Part shown: piece after piece, positions 35,342 to 47,484 of the stretch
Numbering within the stretch: position 1 is the first letter of the stretch
Layout of the letters: each line of letters starts with the position of its first letter
Origin: Epiperipatus broadwayi
Taxonomy: Eukaryota; Onychophora; Udeonychophora; Euonychophora; Peripatidae
Reading direction: 5' to 3'
Assembly: GCA_028023455.1 (NCBI GenBank)
Contig: JAQFVV010012434.1
Location: forward strand, 6,228,264-6,292,263
DNA length: 64,000 nucleotides
The notes under the pieces: model-generated
What the model saw: the letters and a program-made list of their open reading frames with translations, nothing else
Database searches by the model: none
Told to the model about the DNA's origin: nothing
Program-made: the position numbers and the translations under genes

Positions 35342-36226
35342 GTGGAGGGACCGAAATCACTGTTGCTAAAGGGAGGACTCTTACAGTGTGTATTACGGGG
35401 AAAAAAAACACGCATTATTCTTCCGGTCGCCATGAGGAAGCAAATAATTAAATATGCGCATAACACTTACGGACATTATGGGGCAAATAAAGTTGAGGGA
35501 TGGCTGAGCCATTGGTTTTACTGGCCGGGAATGAACGCCAATATTGCAGATGTTATTGGTAGATGCACCATATGTTCAGCAACCAAGCCTTCTAACACAT
35601 CAGGAGTGGGGCCGCTGCAACTTATATATGCCCAACGTCTGAACAGCTTACTAGCGATACACTTTTACGGACCTCTGCCTCCATTCAATAAAATGAAGTA
35701 TCTCATGGTGACATATGACGTGTTTTCGAAGCTGGTAGCGGCATATCCAGTAGCTCAAGCTAATGCAAAACAAACTTCGAGTTTTGGAGCAACAGCACTT
35801 TAGGACTGTAGGAATTCCGACAAAATTCTATCGGATCATGGAACACCCTTTGTATCTAGCGAATGGAAGAAATGGACCGACAGGCGTGGGATAAGACATA
35901 TACTTACGTTGATTCGTAACCTTTAGTCTAATCCATGTGAACGGATTATAAGGGAGTTGGGGCATTTATTTCGGGTTTATATACAGGATGATCATCGCAA
36001 ATGGGTGAAAAAAAACCCACGAATAGTCAACATGATAAACTGGTCAAGAAATGAGTCTACAGGATTCGAACCTGTTCGGCTACATTTTGGAAGAAATACT
36101 CCTTATCTGTTTGAGACTAAATTGCCAGTGGGGATGAATCCAATCAACAAGAAAAGGGATGCTAAGCAAGCACTTAACCTGTTAAGGAAAATGGGCACGC
36201 TGCGGCAGAAGAGGCAGAAAACCTAA
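35342..36226 (+). pseudogene. Integrase of the long-LTR gypsy element
   Basis: 35342-35803 holds the HHCC zinc domain (HNTYGHYG ... RCTICSATKP) and the first catalytic region, where LLAIHFYGPLPPF has His where the first Asp of DDE is expected. After a stop and frame change, ILSDHGTPF keeps the second Asp (about 35832). A segment with SNPCERIIRELG holds a possible Glu, and 35957-36226 carries the C-terminal part (STGFEPVRLHFGRNTPYLFE). The lost Asp and the frame breaks make it non-functional. Confidence 0.72.
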
Positions 36227-36762
36227 GGCCATATTCAGGAGGGGAGATGAGGTCATGGTGAGAGAGTTCGTCCGGTGAGTCATCCTGAAAAACATATATG
36301 AAAAAAATTCCAGCCAATATATGATGGCCCCTCTATAATCAGGCAGCAATACGGTAATAACGCATTTGTGATAGCACAGGGGATGGAGGAATAGGGAACA
36401 TATAATGCCCGGTTGTTGAGGTTAGTAAAAGAGAAAAACAGCCACCGGACAGGCGGTAATAATAAATAATGAAATGTTTGGGAGTAATAATAATAACAGA
36501 GGCTTCGTAAAATAAAAAAATTTTCTCCAAGCACATATTAAAAAAGAAAAAAAATACTCGTACATAAATAGGTCAAATAAAATCAAATTAAATAAATAAG
36601 AGAATAATAAATAAAGATCGTAATAAAATAAAATAGTTTTTCTGAATACACGCACATTAATAAAGAAGTTAAATAAATAATTTAAGATAATAAAGAATTA
36701 AAGTTGTCAGAGATAAAATGGTCAAAAATGACCATTTTACTCTCAAACAGAGGGTGGTATAA

Positions 36763-38522
36763 TGTACCAAGATCGCATTCGTACATATATCTAATTGTAT
36801 CTAAAAAAAAAAAATTATTATTAAAATAAAATGCAGTTTGTTTTCGAAAAGTAAAATTAAAAGTCAAAGGGTGTTTGAAATAAAAGTTACAATTAATTAA
36901 TTAGAAGGGGGGAGGGGGTTTACTTTAGAAACATCAAGCTAAAAGTTTTATAAATGAAGTAAAAAGTTTTTTTTTATTATTATTAGTTGAAATATAACTT
37001 AAAGTTTAAAAAATATAAATCTCTTTTTATTTAAGTAAAGAAAAAGAAAAATCATCTTAAAAACTAAATACTGAATCGATCGTAAATTATATATGTGCGT
37101 AAATGACGAATTAATGTGAGCTTAATAGTAAAATATATATGTGCGATTGTAAATATAATAAATGTTTGCGTATTGAATATTAAAAAAAAAACATGAATGA
37201 ATGATATAGAAAATTATCATTAAAAAACACAGCGATGGCTACTATTTAAAAATGTAAAAACAACACGTTTGCATGGCTGCTAATTAAATGATCTCCAAAA
37301 ACCGTAATTAAAAGCTTATCAAAAGAATGCAATTAAAAACAAGGAAAGAACTTCGACAACAAATATAGCTGGAGGTTATCAAAATGACAACAGGCCTTAA
37401 GTATAAATAGTCCAGTTTTTCATCGGACAATCAGTTGAGATTACAGTGAGATCAACGAGTTGAGATTATAGTTGAAGTTGAGAAAAGGTCGAGAAAACAG
37501 TTGAGTTGAGTTCTTTAATCATTCAATCAATCAGTGTATCCAGAATCAAAAATGCAGTACTAATTGGCGTCGGAATTATACGACTTTCTCTAGCCTGAGT
37601 CCAGTGAAACAGCAACCTGCCCAGAATAGAAACATGCCTGCATAACAACTTGAAGAATCGCCAGGAATATTTAACTGTCTCCAAGAATAGTGCCAATGAA
37701 TAATAATAAAAATCCTCAAGAAAACGTCCCATCCGGTTAGAAATATTCTCACTAGAAGCCGTGACCAGGAAGAAAACAAAGTTCTAAGTCCACGTTCAAA
37801 AATCCTAGGTAATAACATTTTCCTTATTCTCATTTCTTAAGTAGCCATCGCATTAGTTGAAGCCTCCCAGAGTCAAGTAATATGAACTCTATAGCATACA
37901 TAGACGAACTATTGATGTGTGTGTTTTTAAATGTCAAATATTATTTAATGCTTTGTTATATGATATTATAGTGTGTGAATTAAAAATGTGCGTGATCATT
38001 ATACCAGTGTTATGTTATTTAAATAAGATTTATAAAAGTATTTAAAATTAGTATAATAAATGTTAATTAAAATAAATTGTCTTTTAAACTTAAAGCTTAA
38101 TTTTGTCGGTCAATTCTTTTGCCACTAATTGAAACAATAATTTATTATTGATTACAATAGACTGAGCTAGTTAAGGGATTTTTCGAGCGCTGGATTATGG
38201 GCCTACTGTCCAAACATGTTAGTTCTGACACTAACTGGCACCTGGGGTTTACTCCGAAACAAATAAAGTGTTTGGATGGTAGGGGTTTGAATGTATCAGT
38301 CAAGGTTGGCCACGATCTAGAAATGTGATCGTGTTATGCGTTGCTTAGCTCGGTCTGATCATGGGTATTGTTGACAGCTCTGCTATCAATAATATTCTCC
38401 ACTCTGCTTGGACGGGCCGGTTCGTTCCTGTAATATAATATAAGATTATAAATTTAGTATAAATAAGGTTTAAACCCAGCAAGTAGAGTATGTGAAATCG
38501 TCTATGGTTCAAACTTGGCACA
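36763..38522 (+). repeat. 3' LTR of the long-LTR gypsy element (1,760 bp, tentative)
   Basis: Begins TGTACCAAG just after a purine-rich AGAGGGTGG tract (36750-36758, a possible polypurine tract). It ends CTTGGCACA at 38522, so the termini are 9-bp inverted repeats with one mismatch in TG...CA form. It contains a TATA-like box at 37401 followed by CAATCAGTTGAGATTACAG and a G+C-richer transcribed-type section, as expected for U3-R-U5. ATAT follows the right end. The 5' partner is not well preserved, so the ends are inferred from the terminal repeat only. Confidence 0.55.
37401..37410 (+). promoter_or_regulatory. TATA-like box of the LTR promoter
   Basis: GTATAAATAG, about 30 bases upstream of TCGGACAATCAGTTGAG. 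The latter is a plausible initiator with the TCAGT core typical of arthropod and other invertebrate LTR promoters. Position inside the LTR supports the call; activity is unknown. Confidence 0.45.
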
Positions 38523-41500
38523 ATATATATATATAATATTTTGTTATCTATGGTTTCAGATATATAAGCCAAAGTTTGGAATTAAATAGCAGTGGATATG
38601 GTGATATTATTGTATTACATGCAAAGTAAAGAGCTTTTATTTTTTCTTTATCTATGTTGTGATTTCATATTTACTGCTTATTTTAAAAAATAATATTTAT
38701 TGTAAGAATAGTGTATTAGCTATATGCATTGAAATATATTTTTATGCAAGACATTACAAATTCAGTTTCAGTAAAGCACATTAATCTAAACCAAATTTTT
38801 ATTTTTTTAATTACATTATTCAGCTGAAGATTGATCCTACAATCTGTAATTCTGTGCTCATTCATTTTATCATTGGTCTAAACTATATAGTGTGATGCAA
38901 TTAATGCTATAACTGCTTGAGTTTTCAGGCGCCATATTGAATTTTTTAAAAAACTGACCTGAGACACAATTTTCACAATAATTTCGGTTTTAATAATGTT
39001 AGCGCAAAGAAATTTACATTAATAGAAACTAGAAAAACAAAGGAAAACAATAAGTCTAAGACAAATAGTGATAATCATTTAAAAAATAAGGAAAAAAAGA
39101 AATTTCAACATCCGACATAAGTATTACTTTACTGTTTGTTCATAATTTCTAATTTATCATTAATTAAGTTTAAATTATATCTTCAGTGATAATTTATTGT
39201 ATTCCTCACAAAATGATCTTTCAAACCATATATAATATTTCTTACCTGAGATAACCCATAGCTTCAGAATCTCCCAAGCAAGTCACATGCAAATTCATTT
39301 TTATCTTGTATCCCAATAATTATCAAATTTCAAAGGCGTCTATAAGAAAAAGATTTATCCTAATAAAAGATACAAAACAAATCATTTTCAGAAGATAGAT
39401 ATGCATTTGTCATCATAGCAATTGGCTTCTTGTCTATCTAAAACTAGTAATTGTAGGCTACTGTCTGTATCACTGATAAAATGAGTTTCATCTCTTCATT
39501 TTATATTTTTTTGTGTACATCAGTGATGTTTACATTCTTTATGCACACCAGTGATGCTATCTTGTTGTATTTATTGTCCCACAAAGATATAATTTATTTG
39601 CATATAGCTCATTTGCTAGCTATAAACTTGAAAATAATGTGATGCAAGATGTGGAAAAATTACTGATTCCACAACATGAGTATCAAGGCATAGGCAAGAA
39701 TCAGAATGATTCTTTGTCTGCATACAATTCCATGTGGTATATGCATAACCATTGTAGCTACTACTACACAAACATCATTTGAAATCTCTCTTTTATTGGT
39801 TTTAAGTGTTTATATTGTCACATGGTATTATGCCCAATAAATTTTGTGAATATTTTATCAACTGCAACCTTTCTGTACATTTGATTATGTTTTTAAAATT
39901 TACATTGCGCTGCACTATATATGTAAATCATTATTTGTTATACAACATGCGAGAGTAAACACAAACACACCATATAAACATAATAAATTATTAATATCAA
40001 AGATACAAAATTACTATACATATGAATAATAATTTATATATCTATAATAAAGACCATAAATGATTTTAATATTATATTATTTATAATTTATATATTACAC
40101 ACACACCAATGTAAAGGCAAATTAATAAATTTAAAATATTGTTAAAAAAATTTAAAAAATCTATATACGAATCTGCGATTACGTTGACATTCCATTATAG
40201 GCCTTGAATGTGAATGACCTCTTTATTTTTGATTCATTTTTCTATATAATCTGGCTGTTTACAATTTTTTTCCATTATCCCTTCTTGTAAACTTGAAAAT
40301 TAACCAAAATATAAAAAAATTAAATCCGCCTATTTAAAAAAAAAATCATAAAAAATTCAAATTTCTTCCAATTTCAATCGAAAAGATGGCATTCAAAAAA
40401 TATTTTTACGTGGATTGAATACCCATATTTCTGTTGACATCATGCTTATAGTTTTTACGTAATTTAAAAAAGAAAACGAAATTTCAACCAATCAGCTACG
40501 ATGTGCTTCTGAAACGCTGCTCTGAGCCAAGCAGATAAGCTAATATATAGAAGTCTTCTTTGCTAACTAAATTTTAAGAAGGTTATGATCCAAGGAGACA
40601 GCTAATATAAAAAAAAAAAACAATGATGAGGCATTCATGAATAAAAGGAAATCTTCGATGAAATGATCTGATGTCCTAAAGTTAGATGTCAGAGTTATGA
40701 AATGAAGCAAAAAGAAAAGTATTATATAGAAAAGTTCAATAAGATCTATAGTCCAAAAGATAGTAAGATTTGAATTTGAGAATTGCAAACTTTACATTCA
40801 GTTTATTTTTTAATAAAAAAGACAAGAATTAATTAGTTTTATTGTAGATAATCCAAAAATAGCATGAAAAAATAAGTATTTTGAGATTAATAAATAGTTA
40901 ATAAAAAGAGACAAAAGAGTGTATTTGATTATATAATAAATAAGAACTATTATTAAAATAGAATAATTATTGATGATAATATCCAACAAAAAGTGACAAG
41001 AGAAATATTTTTTAAAAAGTCCATTTCATTTTCCATCTTCATATGAGAGACATATCATTCGTCAGTTTGAGAAGGTAGCATAAAAGCTAATTTAAAATCT
41101 CTTGACTGAAACTTAATGTGTAATGTCTTCTGTAAAAATATGTTTCAATGCATAAAGCTAGTATTCTATTCTTGGTATATATATTATTTTTTAAATTTGC
41201 ATGTAATACAATAATCCCACATAACCTCTATTATTTATTTCCAAACATTAGCTTATATATCTGAAACCATTGATAATAACAAATGCTATATAATTTACAT
41301 GTTTATCATATAAACACATACTTATGCTTTTATTTAACTTTAAAATATTAACAAAAATATAGTTTAGTATTTAATCTGAAGAGAGTGTGTGTGTGTATGT
41401 GTGTATGTATTCATATAGATATGCACAGTATTTCACAAAATTATGATTAATTTATCAGTCTGGTTAACTTCAGCTTACAAATGTTTATTTTACTGCTAAA

Positions 41501-42723
41501 TCATTTCATATTTATTTGATCACATAAATAAAGCAATTTCTGCTTTTTTATGTTTTGGCAGAATTAACATAATCATTAACTTAGCACTGTGGACCATTTT
41601 AATTAAAATATTTATTCAGTAATTCACTGCAGTTATACAGTATAAAATAGTATTTTCATTTTAATAGAAACCATATTATTGAGTCTTGCACTGAATGCAT
41701 GAGGTAAGGAATTAGCTAAAAGATAATTCACCTTTATGAGTGACTATGCACCCAAATTTTCAAATTCAAATTAGATAAGGAAGGACAAACTCCTATTGTT
41801 CTGTGTGTATATTGTATATGTGTAGTAAGAGATCATGTCTTAAAAACCTCACAACTAGTACTCTTAAGTATTTTTTTCACAAATTATATAATTTTATTAT
41901 TAAAGAAGTGCCATTTATACTTTTTTATCAATCATATTGAGAGAGAATTGAATGTACTTGATTAATTATTGATAATATTATTCAATAATAAGAGAAATTT
42001 TTTTTAAAAAATTCCTCTTTTAAGCATTTAGTCAGTCTTTCACTTTAACATTTATGATGCATAGGTTAATTGAGTTGCTCATCTGACTATATCAGGAGAA
42101 AATTTTACAGATATGATTATATTGAAAAAATTAGGATAGTTAAGAATATGCAGATGTAATTGTCAAACAGTTTTTATAACTATCAAATTTATGCTTTTAG
42201 AGAAACAGAATTTTGAATTGATTTTTTTGTCAAAAAAAAAAGAAAGAATATTATATCCATTTAAAACTGTTAGTATACAATTTGTAGCATTATTATGACA
42301 TTATAATATTAAAACAGAAATTTCTTGTAATAGTTTATTTATTTTCATCTTTAAATTGAATTACATTTAATAAAAAAATATTATTTTCAATAATAACTTT
42401 ATACACTCATAAAAACATTTTTTTTAGACGCAGTTTTGAGTTACAGTTTAAACAATATCATCTGATTGTTTTATTTCCATATTTTATTATAGATTTAATA
42501 TTTTATCATTTCTGATTAAAATAGTGTAGATATAATATTGTTAATCTGGATACTTATATTTTGAAATGTCTATTATTAATACTGTCAGTAAATTAATAAG
42601 TACTTATGTATTAGTCTGGCACTGAGATGTCCCAAGTGTATTAGTTCAGTAATAATTTTTTAATCTTGCAATTTTGGAAAATAATCTCTACATGGGAGCT
42701 TCTGTCAAACTTAATCGACCAAT
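38523..42723. other. Intron 4, central part: nothing recognised
   Basis: A+T-rich. A (TG)n/(TATG) microsatellite lies at about 41386-41410. Around 40485-40550 there is an AACCAATCAGC (CCAAT-type) and a CTAATATATAGA (TATA-type) motif, but no ORF follows. No supported gene. Confidence 0.45.
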
Positions 42724-42943
42724 TAAAGATTTATTTGGAAAAATGATGACTTCTTTATTTACTAGAAATAAAACAAACATCTCCAAGCACATTTACATTT
42801 TTTGTGAGAAATTATCTTCCACCATCTAAACTTATAAAGATTTATTTGGAAAAATAGCCGCCTATAACTTTATTTTAGTGGAAATGAAACAAACATACAT
42901 TTACATTTTTTGCGAGAAATGATCTTCCAACAAATAAACTTTT
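42724..42943 (+). repeat. Tandem direct repeat, two ~110-bp units
   Basis: AAAGATTTATTTGGAAAAAT starts at 42724 and again at 42836. Both units continue with GAAATAAAACAAACAT or a close variant and end near TTACATTTTTTG.GAGAAAT and ATCTTCCA. The second unit lacks CTCCAAGCAC. Confidence 0.7.
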
Positions 42944-43902
42944 AATAATATAAATATATTACAAGTGTTAACTAAACAAAAAAAAATAATATACATATAT
43001 ATATAATCACACAATTCTATCCATTTACAAAATGTTGTTTCTTAGCATCACTGTGGCAGACTGAAGTCTTAGCTTGAAACATATTTCATTATGAATGGCT
43101 AGTCTCTTTCGACAATCCTGAATGAAACAGTACTATTGTTTGTCCAAACTGTGGACATAAAATGCCAAATTTTAATCATTTACTTTTGGAAAAAAATATT
43201 ACGCACATTCACTTTGCAAGACTTAAAAATTGACAGTAAATCCATTGTACATGTTACTTTCGCCAGATGATTGATTATTCATGCCAGTATTTTTTCATGA
43301 TATCACAACATTGTCTAAATCTTAAAATGATGAGCAAAAACAACATTTTAACTAATTACTTTCTCCTCATCGAAATATTATCTAATATTTATTTACAAAA
43401 TTAATTCATTTCTTTTTTAGAAGATTGTAAATGTGATTTATACATTTGTTTGTGCTGGCAATTTTCACCAGTGCTGGACTAATATGTAAGCACCAATTAA
43501 TATATTGTTTCATTCAAAAATAAAATGCAATAAAAATATAGTTCAATAGATAAGTACAAACTAATAAGCCTTATTACAACGAGGACTGATTTATTTATTT
43601 ATTTTTTATCTTAGTTCCATAATTTTTAATTTTTGATCAATTAATTATAGCCAATTGCTAATTGAAGGTAAAAAATCATTGAATAAATTTGATTTTTTAA
43701 AAAAATATATATATAATTTCTGAGTTGGGGGAGGTAATTACTGAATAAGCCAATTAAATAAAAATAAGTTTTTTTGATATTTTAAAGATTACATGGAATT
43801 GCTAAGATAAAGGGGAATATAAATAAGTTGACTGAATGCAAAATTAAAATTTTTTATTCTTCACCTTTGAAAAGATTACATTGATTTGCTAAGTAGATTA
43901 GA
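42944..43902. other. Intron 4 spacer: nothing recognised
   Basis: A+T-rich with no supported feature. Confidence 0.45.
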
Positions 43903-44228
43903 AAGAAAACACTATATAAAATATCCTGCAAGGAATTGAATAAAAGAAAATTTAATTAATGCAATTAATTATGGTTTTCATTAATGGGAAACAACAAGAC
44001 ACTTTTCAAAGTCCTAAATTTATTTAATTTATGGATAAAGATATTAACAAAAATTATAGTGAATATAAAATCAGATTTTTTTTTGTTAATATCTATTCAT
44101 AAATGAAATAATTTTACATCCTTTGCAAAGTATCTTTTTCCCATTAATGAAATCCATAATTAATTGCACTAATTAACTTTTGCCTTATTCAGTTTCTTGC
44201 AGGATATTTTATACTGTGTTTTTCTGAA
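43903..44228. repeat. Foldback repeat (~155-bp arms, MITE-like)
   Basis: The left arm starts AAGAAAACACTATATAAAAT and the right arm ends ATTTTATACTGTGTTTTTCT. AATTAATGCAATTAATTATGG pairs with CCATAATTAATTGCACTAATT, and GATATTAACAAAAA pairs with TTTTTTTGTTAATATC at the centre. Arms differ by several substitutions. Confidence 0.75.
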
Positions 44229-44289
44229 GGTTTGTGATGATGGTGTTAAAGTTGTATTTATATTTTGGACTATTTTTATCATCTGATAT

Positions 44290-44412
44290 GAGTATTGAAT
44301 GTCTTTAGAAAAATTTAACTTTATTTAAATATTCTAAATACATTCAACTGTTAATAATAGCAATGTATTTAAAATATTTAAATAGAAAGTTAAATTTTTG
44401 TAAAGGCATTTA
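44290..44412. repeat. Short foldback repeat (~50-bp arms)
   Basis: TTTAGAAAAATTTAACTTTATTTAAATATT (about 44304-44333) pairs with AATATTTAAATAGAAAGTTAAATTTTTGTAAA, and AAATACATT pairs with AATGTATTT near the centre. The loop is about 25 bases. Confidence 0.65.
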
Positions 44413-45040
44413 ATAATATTAGATGATGGAAATAGTCCAAAATATAAATATAATTTTATATTATGTTTTCTTTCTAATCGTCTACCTAACAAATCAATGT
44501 ATAATCTTTTTCAAATTTATAGTCAGTATAGAACCAGATAATATAAGCAATAGTGATAAAAGATTGGCTGCAGGAAGGAATTTGCTGTTAACTGAAGGAA
44601 ACCCTTTGATTCCTCTTGGAAACATAAGGAACCTAGCTGCAAATTCGTAATGTCTACTCCATATGTTCTTGTTATTACAGCTGTTATTTCTATGTTATCA
44701 TTCATATAATATACAAACATGGATGGGCTGCTTCACTAACACACATTAACCAGCATGATAAATTTATTGACTTTTTATCTCTGATTTTAAAATCAAGAAA
44801 CACAGTCTTCTCAGTTGCCTGATGGCTTTTAACTGAAATATCAGTTGAGTTTTTTTGAAGCCAGAATGAATGTGTGTGTAAATGAAAACAATTTTTTGTA
44901 ATAGATTTTTACAATCATGACAGACAAAAATAAATCATGGCACTTGTTTCCAGGAGGCTGTATAGTCCCCAGCCAAGGCACATGGGCGAAGGCAGTGAGT
45001 GCTAACAATCCTCTGATTGTAGACCATGCTGTTATTTCAT
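44413..45040. other. Intron 4 spacer or RTE 5' leader
   Basis: Contains a 75-codon ORF (44423-44650) without a recognised domain. The G+C-richer block at 44950-45040 (around CCAGCCAAGGCACATGG) may be the 5' untranslated part of the LINE that follows. Confidence 0.35.
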
Positions 45041-46798
45041 GATCTTTTATTTAGGTACTTACAACTGCAGATCACTTTTAAATGGAGGAAGATTGCAAGA
45101 ATTGGAAGAACTATTTCACATTAAATGGGAAATTATTTTGACTTTGTGAAGTTAGAGGAAAAGATGAAGAGGCAGTTGATTTAAAAAGTGGACATGTACT
45201 GTACTACAAAGGTCCAGATATTGGAAGTACAAATGTAGTAGGATTCATTATAAATAAAAAGTGGAAGAACAACATTGTGGAAATTGATGTTGTATTAGAC
45301 AGAGTGGCAAGATTATTTCAACTTGATAGCAGATACCAAATGCAGATAATTCAGGTTTATGCCCCAACAAGTGCTCATAGTGATGAATTAGTAGAATATT
45401 TTTATATGGATGTACAAAAGGCTATTTATCAGACCAAACAACATTTTAAAATTGTTATGGGAGATTTTAAAGCTAAAATTAGTAAACAATGGAAAGATGA
45501 AAGTGCTGTAGGGTAAATTTGGTTATGCTAATAGAAATGAGAGAGGACATAGACTTATGGAGTTTGCAGAAAAAGAAAAACTTTATATTATACATTCTTT
45601 TTTTGAAAAAAATGTTAAGCGAAAATGGACATGTTTTAGCAACCAAATTAAGGTACAGCAGAATTGGATTACATTTTGACTAACAGAAAATACATATTTC
45701 AAGATTCTAATGTTCTTAATAAATTCAACACAGGAAATGATCATCGATTAGTAAGATATAAGATACATGTTAATACTAAACTAGAAAGACAAAAATTATT
45801 AAAAAAACAATATTCACAGTTGATACTCCTAATCTTCAGAAACATTTTCATGAATTTGAATTAGAACTTGTAAATCGTTTTTAAATATTAACATATTTTG
45901 AATATGATTAATGAAATGAATGAAAATAACGGATACACTTAAAAACTGCAACAAAGAAAACTGGTAGAAAAAAGCAGCAATTGACCAGTAAAATTTCTAT
46001 TGAGACTAGAGAATTTATGAAGAAAAAAAAGAATATGAAATATATAAAAATAGTACATTAAGAAGGATTGAATATTTTGAATTTTGTAAAATGGTGCAAA
46101 AAAGAGTTGATAATGATATAAGAAAATATAATTGTGGACTAGCAAGGAAAGTTATAGAAAAGAATAAAAGTTTCATTAGTGTAAAACATTTTTGTATTGG
46201 TAGGAAACATTTCTGCAATAAGAAAACAGATGGAACTATTACTAAAAAGTGAGATGACATCATGAAATGTGTAGAAGAGTTTCTATCAAGAATTATATAG
46301 TAATAAAGAACAAGGAAAAGTACCTCCTACAACTAATATATCTTATGAATTGACCAGGATTTTAAATGAAGAAGTGAGACATGCAATTAAATTTATGAAG
46401 AAGGGAGAAGCTCCAGGTAATGATGGAATTATAATTGATATCCTAAAAGAATAGAAATTTTTTTGACAAAGTTATATGTCAAATGTCTAACTGATAAAAA
46501 TGTACCAGATGATTTAAAAAATGAAGTATTAATATTATTATCTTAAAAAAGTGATAAAGAAGATATTAGAAATTGAAGAACTATCAGTTTTTTACAAAAT
46601 TTTAACTAAGATAATTAGAACTCGTCTACCAGAAAACTTTGGATTTTAATCAACCAAAAGAACAAATTGGATTTAAAAGTGGTTTTAGTATAGTGGATCA
46701 TATCCAAGTGTTAAGGTCAATGAATTATGAGTTGCCATTATGCTTTGGTTTTGTACATTATGAAAAGGCATTTGATTCTGTTATTTTTTTTCCTCATA
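45041..46798 (+). mobile_element. RTE-type LINE, endonuclease and start of RT
   Basis: Conceptual + strand translation gives an APE-type endonuclease followed by the RT start. GTYNCRSLLNGGRLQELEEL (about 45054) opens the endonuclease. QIIQVYAPTSAHSDE (about 45334) and VMGDFKAKI (about 45455, the GDFNAKI motif) follow, then LDYILTNRK and a GNDHRLVR segment (about 45737, the SDHR catalytic block). Next come GEAPGNDGI (about 46408), a degenerate RTISFL region and FGFVHYEKAFDS (about 46746), RT motif A. Stops and frameshifts are present (for example TGA near 45146). It breaks off just after motif A, where a Penelope-like fragment starts in the opposite orientation. Confidence 0.78.
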
Positions 46799-46799
46799 C

Positions 46800-47165
46800 C
46801 TAAATTCTATTGGTTTGGAAGTTTTAAAAAATATTTTATCCTCCAATAGCCTTTTCCAAATATTGTTAATTTTCTTTAATTCATACTTTTCATTTATACA
46901 ATATATTAAGGTCTTTTAAAAATCTATCGTTTCCCTTAGCAGTCTCTGGACATATTGTTCAATTTTTGTCAGAATATGTGTTTTATTAAAATTGATATAA
47001 CGATTTGTTAATTTAATGTATGAATAAATGGCTGATGAATTAATTTTGCTCTAACTGCCAAAATATGTTCTTCCTTTCTTATGTTTATTCTACGATTCGT
47101 CTGTCCAATGTATGAATGTAAATAAACTCCACAAGGAATGAATTCATTTATTTGTGTTCTATATC
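46800..47165 (-). mobile_element. Penelope-like element, GIY-YIG endonuclease fragment
   Basis: On the - strand (about 47160 downward) the translation reads INEFIPCGVYLHSYIGQTNR, then RINIRKEEHILAVRA. This is the GVYxxxC..YIGQTxRxxxxRxxEH signature of the GIY-YIG endonuclease at the C-terminus of Penelope-like retroelements. A normal domain has C-x-C before YIG; here only partly kept. The segment downstream is degraded with stops. No RT part is present. Confidence 0.62.
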
Positions 47166-47433
47166 AGAATTAGTATATATATATATATTTCACACTCAAT
47201 CTTATTATTACTTAAGATCTAATAGTTCTTCATTAACCTTGACAATGATGAATGTTATTTTGTTGAAGTCTGGAATTTAATAAGCAAAATAATACATGGT
47301 TTAACACAAAAAAGACTTTATGTACATTATATATACAAACAAGCACAGTAGCCTGTAAATTATTAAATATAAGTATTGTAGTCTTGTTGTCTAATAGTTA
47401 TATTATAATTTTAGATATATATTTTTTTAATAG

Positions 47434-47484
47434 GGAAATTATCACTGAACTGATGAATCCGGAATATATAGAATATGATGCATT
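47434..47484 (+). CDS. TBC1D5: TBC1D5 exon 5
   Basis: 51 bp, acceptor TTAATAG, donor GTAAGT. The first base completes the Pro codon from exon 4. It then encodes EIITELMNPEYIEYDA and the first two bases of a Phe codon. NPEYxExDA is characteristic of TBC1D5 in this position, and frames on both sides agree, which is strong support for such a short exon. It comes after an intron of 19,394 bp. Confidence 0.9.

Larger units (their letters stand above)
32308..38522 (+). mobile_element. Decayed Ty3/gypsy retrotransposon (long-LTR type)
   Basis: In + strand order: a gag start (32620), gag end with aspartic protease, reverse transcriptase, RNase H, zinc-binding plus catalytic integrase, then a 1.76 kb LTR-like tail. 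This gag-PR-RT-RH-IN order defines Ty3/gypsy. The 5' LTR seems largely deleted or diverged: only about 50 bp (about 32322-32372, around CATATATCTAATTG.TCTAAA) matches the 3' LTR (about 36781-36830). Numerous stops and frameshifts show that it is dead. It sits in TBC1D5 intron 4 in the gene's direction. The left limit is uncertain. Confidence 0.8.

Noticed and set aside
38200-38260. TGGCACCTGGGG as a primer-binding site after the gypsy LTR
   Set aside because: It lies inside the LTR if the terminal repeats at 36763 and 38522 are right, and no matching tRNA end was recognised.
44423-44650. 75-codon ORF in intron 4 as an alternative TBC1D5 exon
   Set aside because: No suitable donor after it, no match to TBC1D5, and exons 4 and 5 already join in phase.
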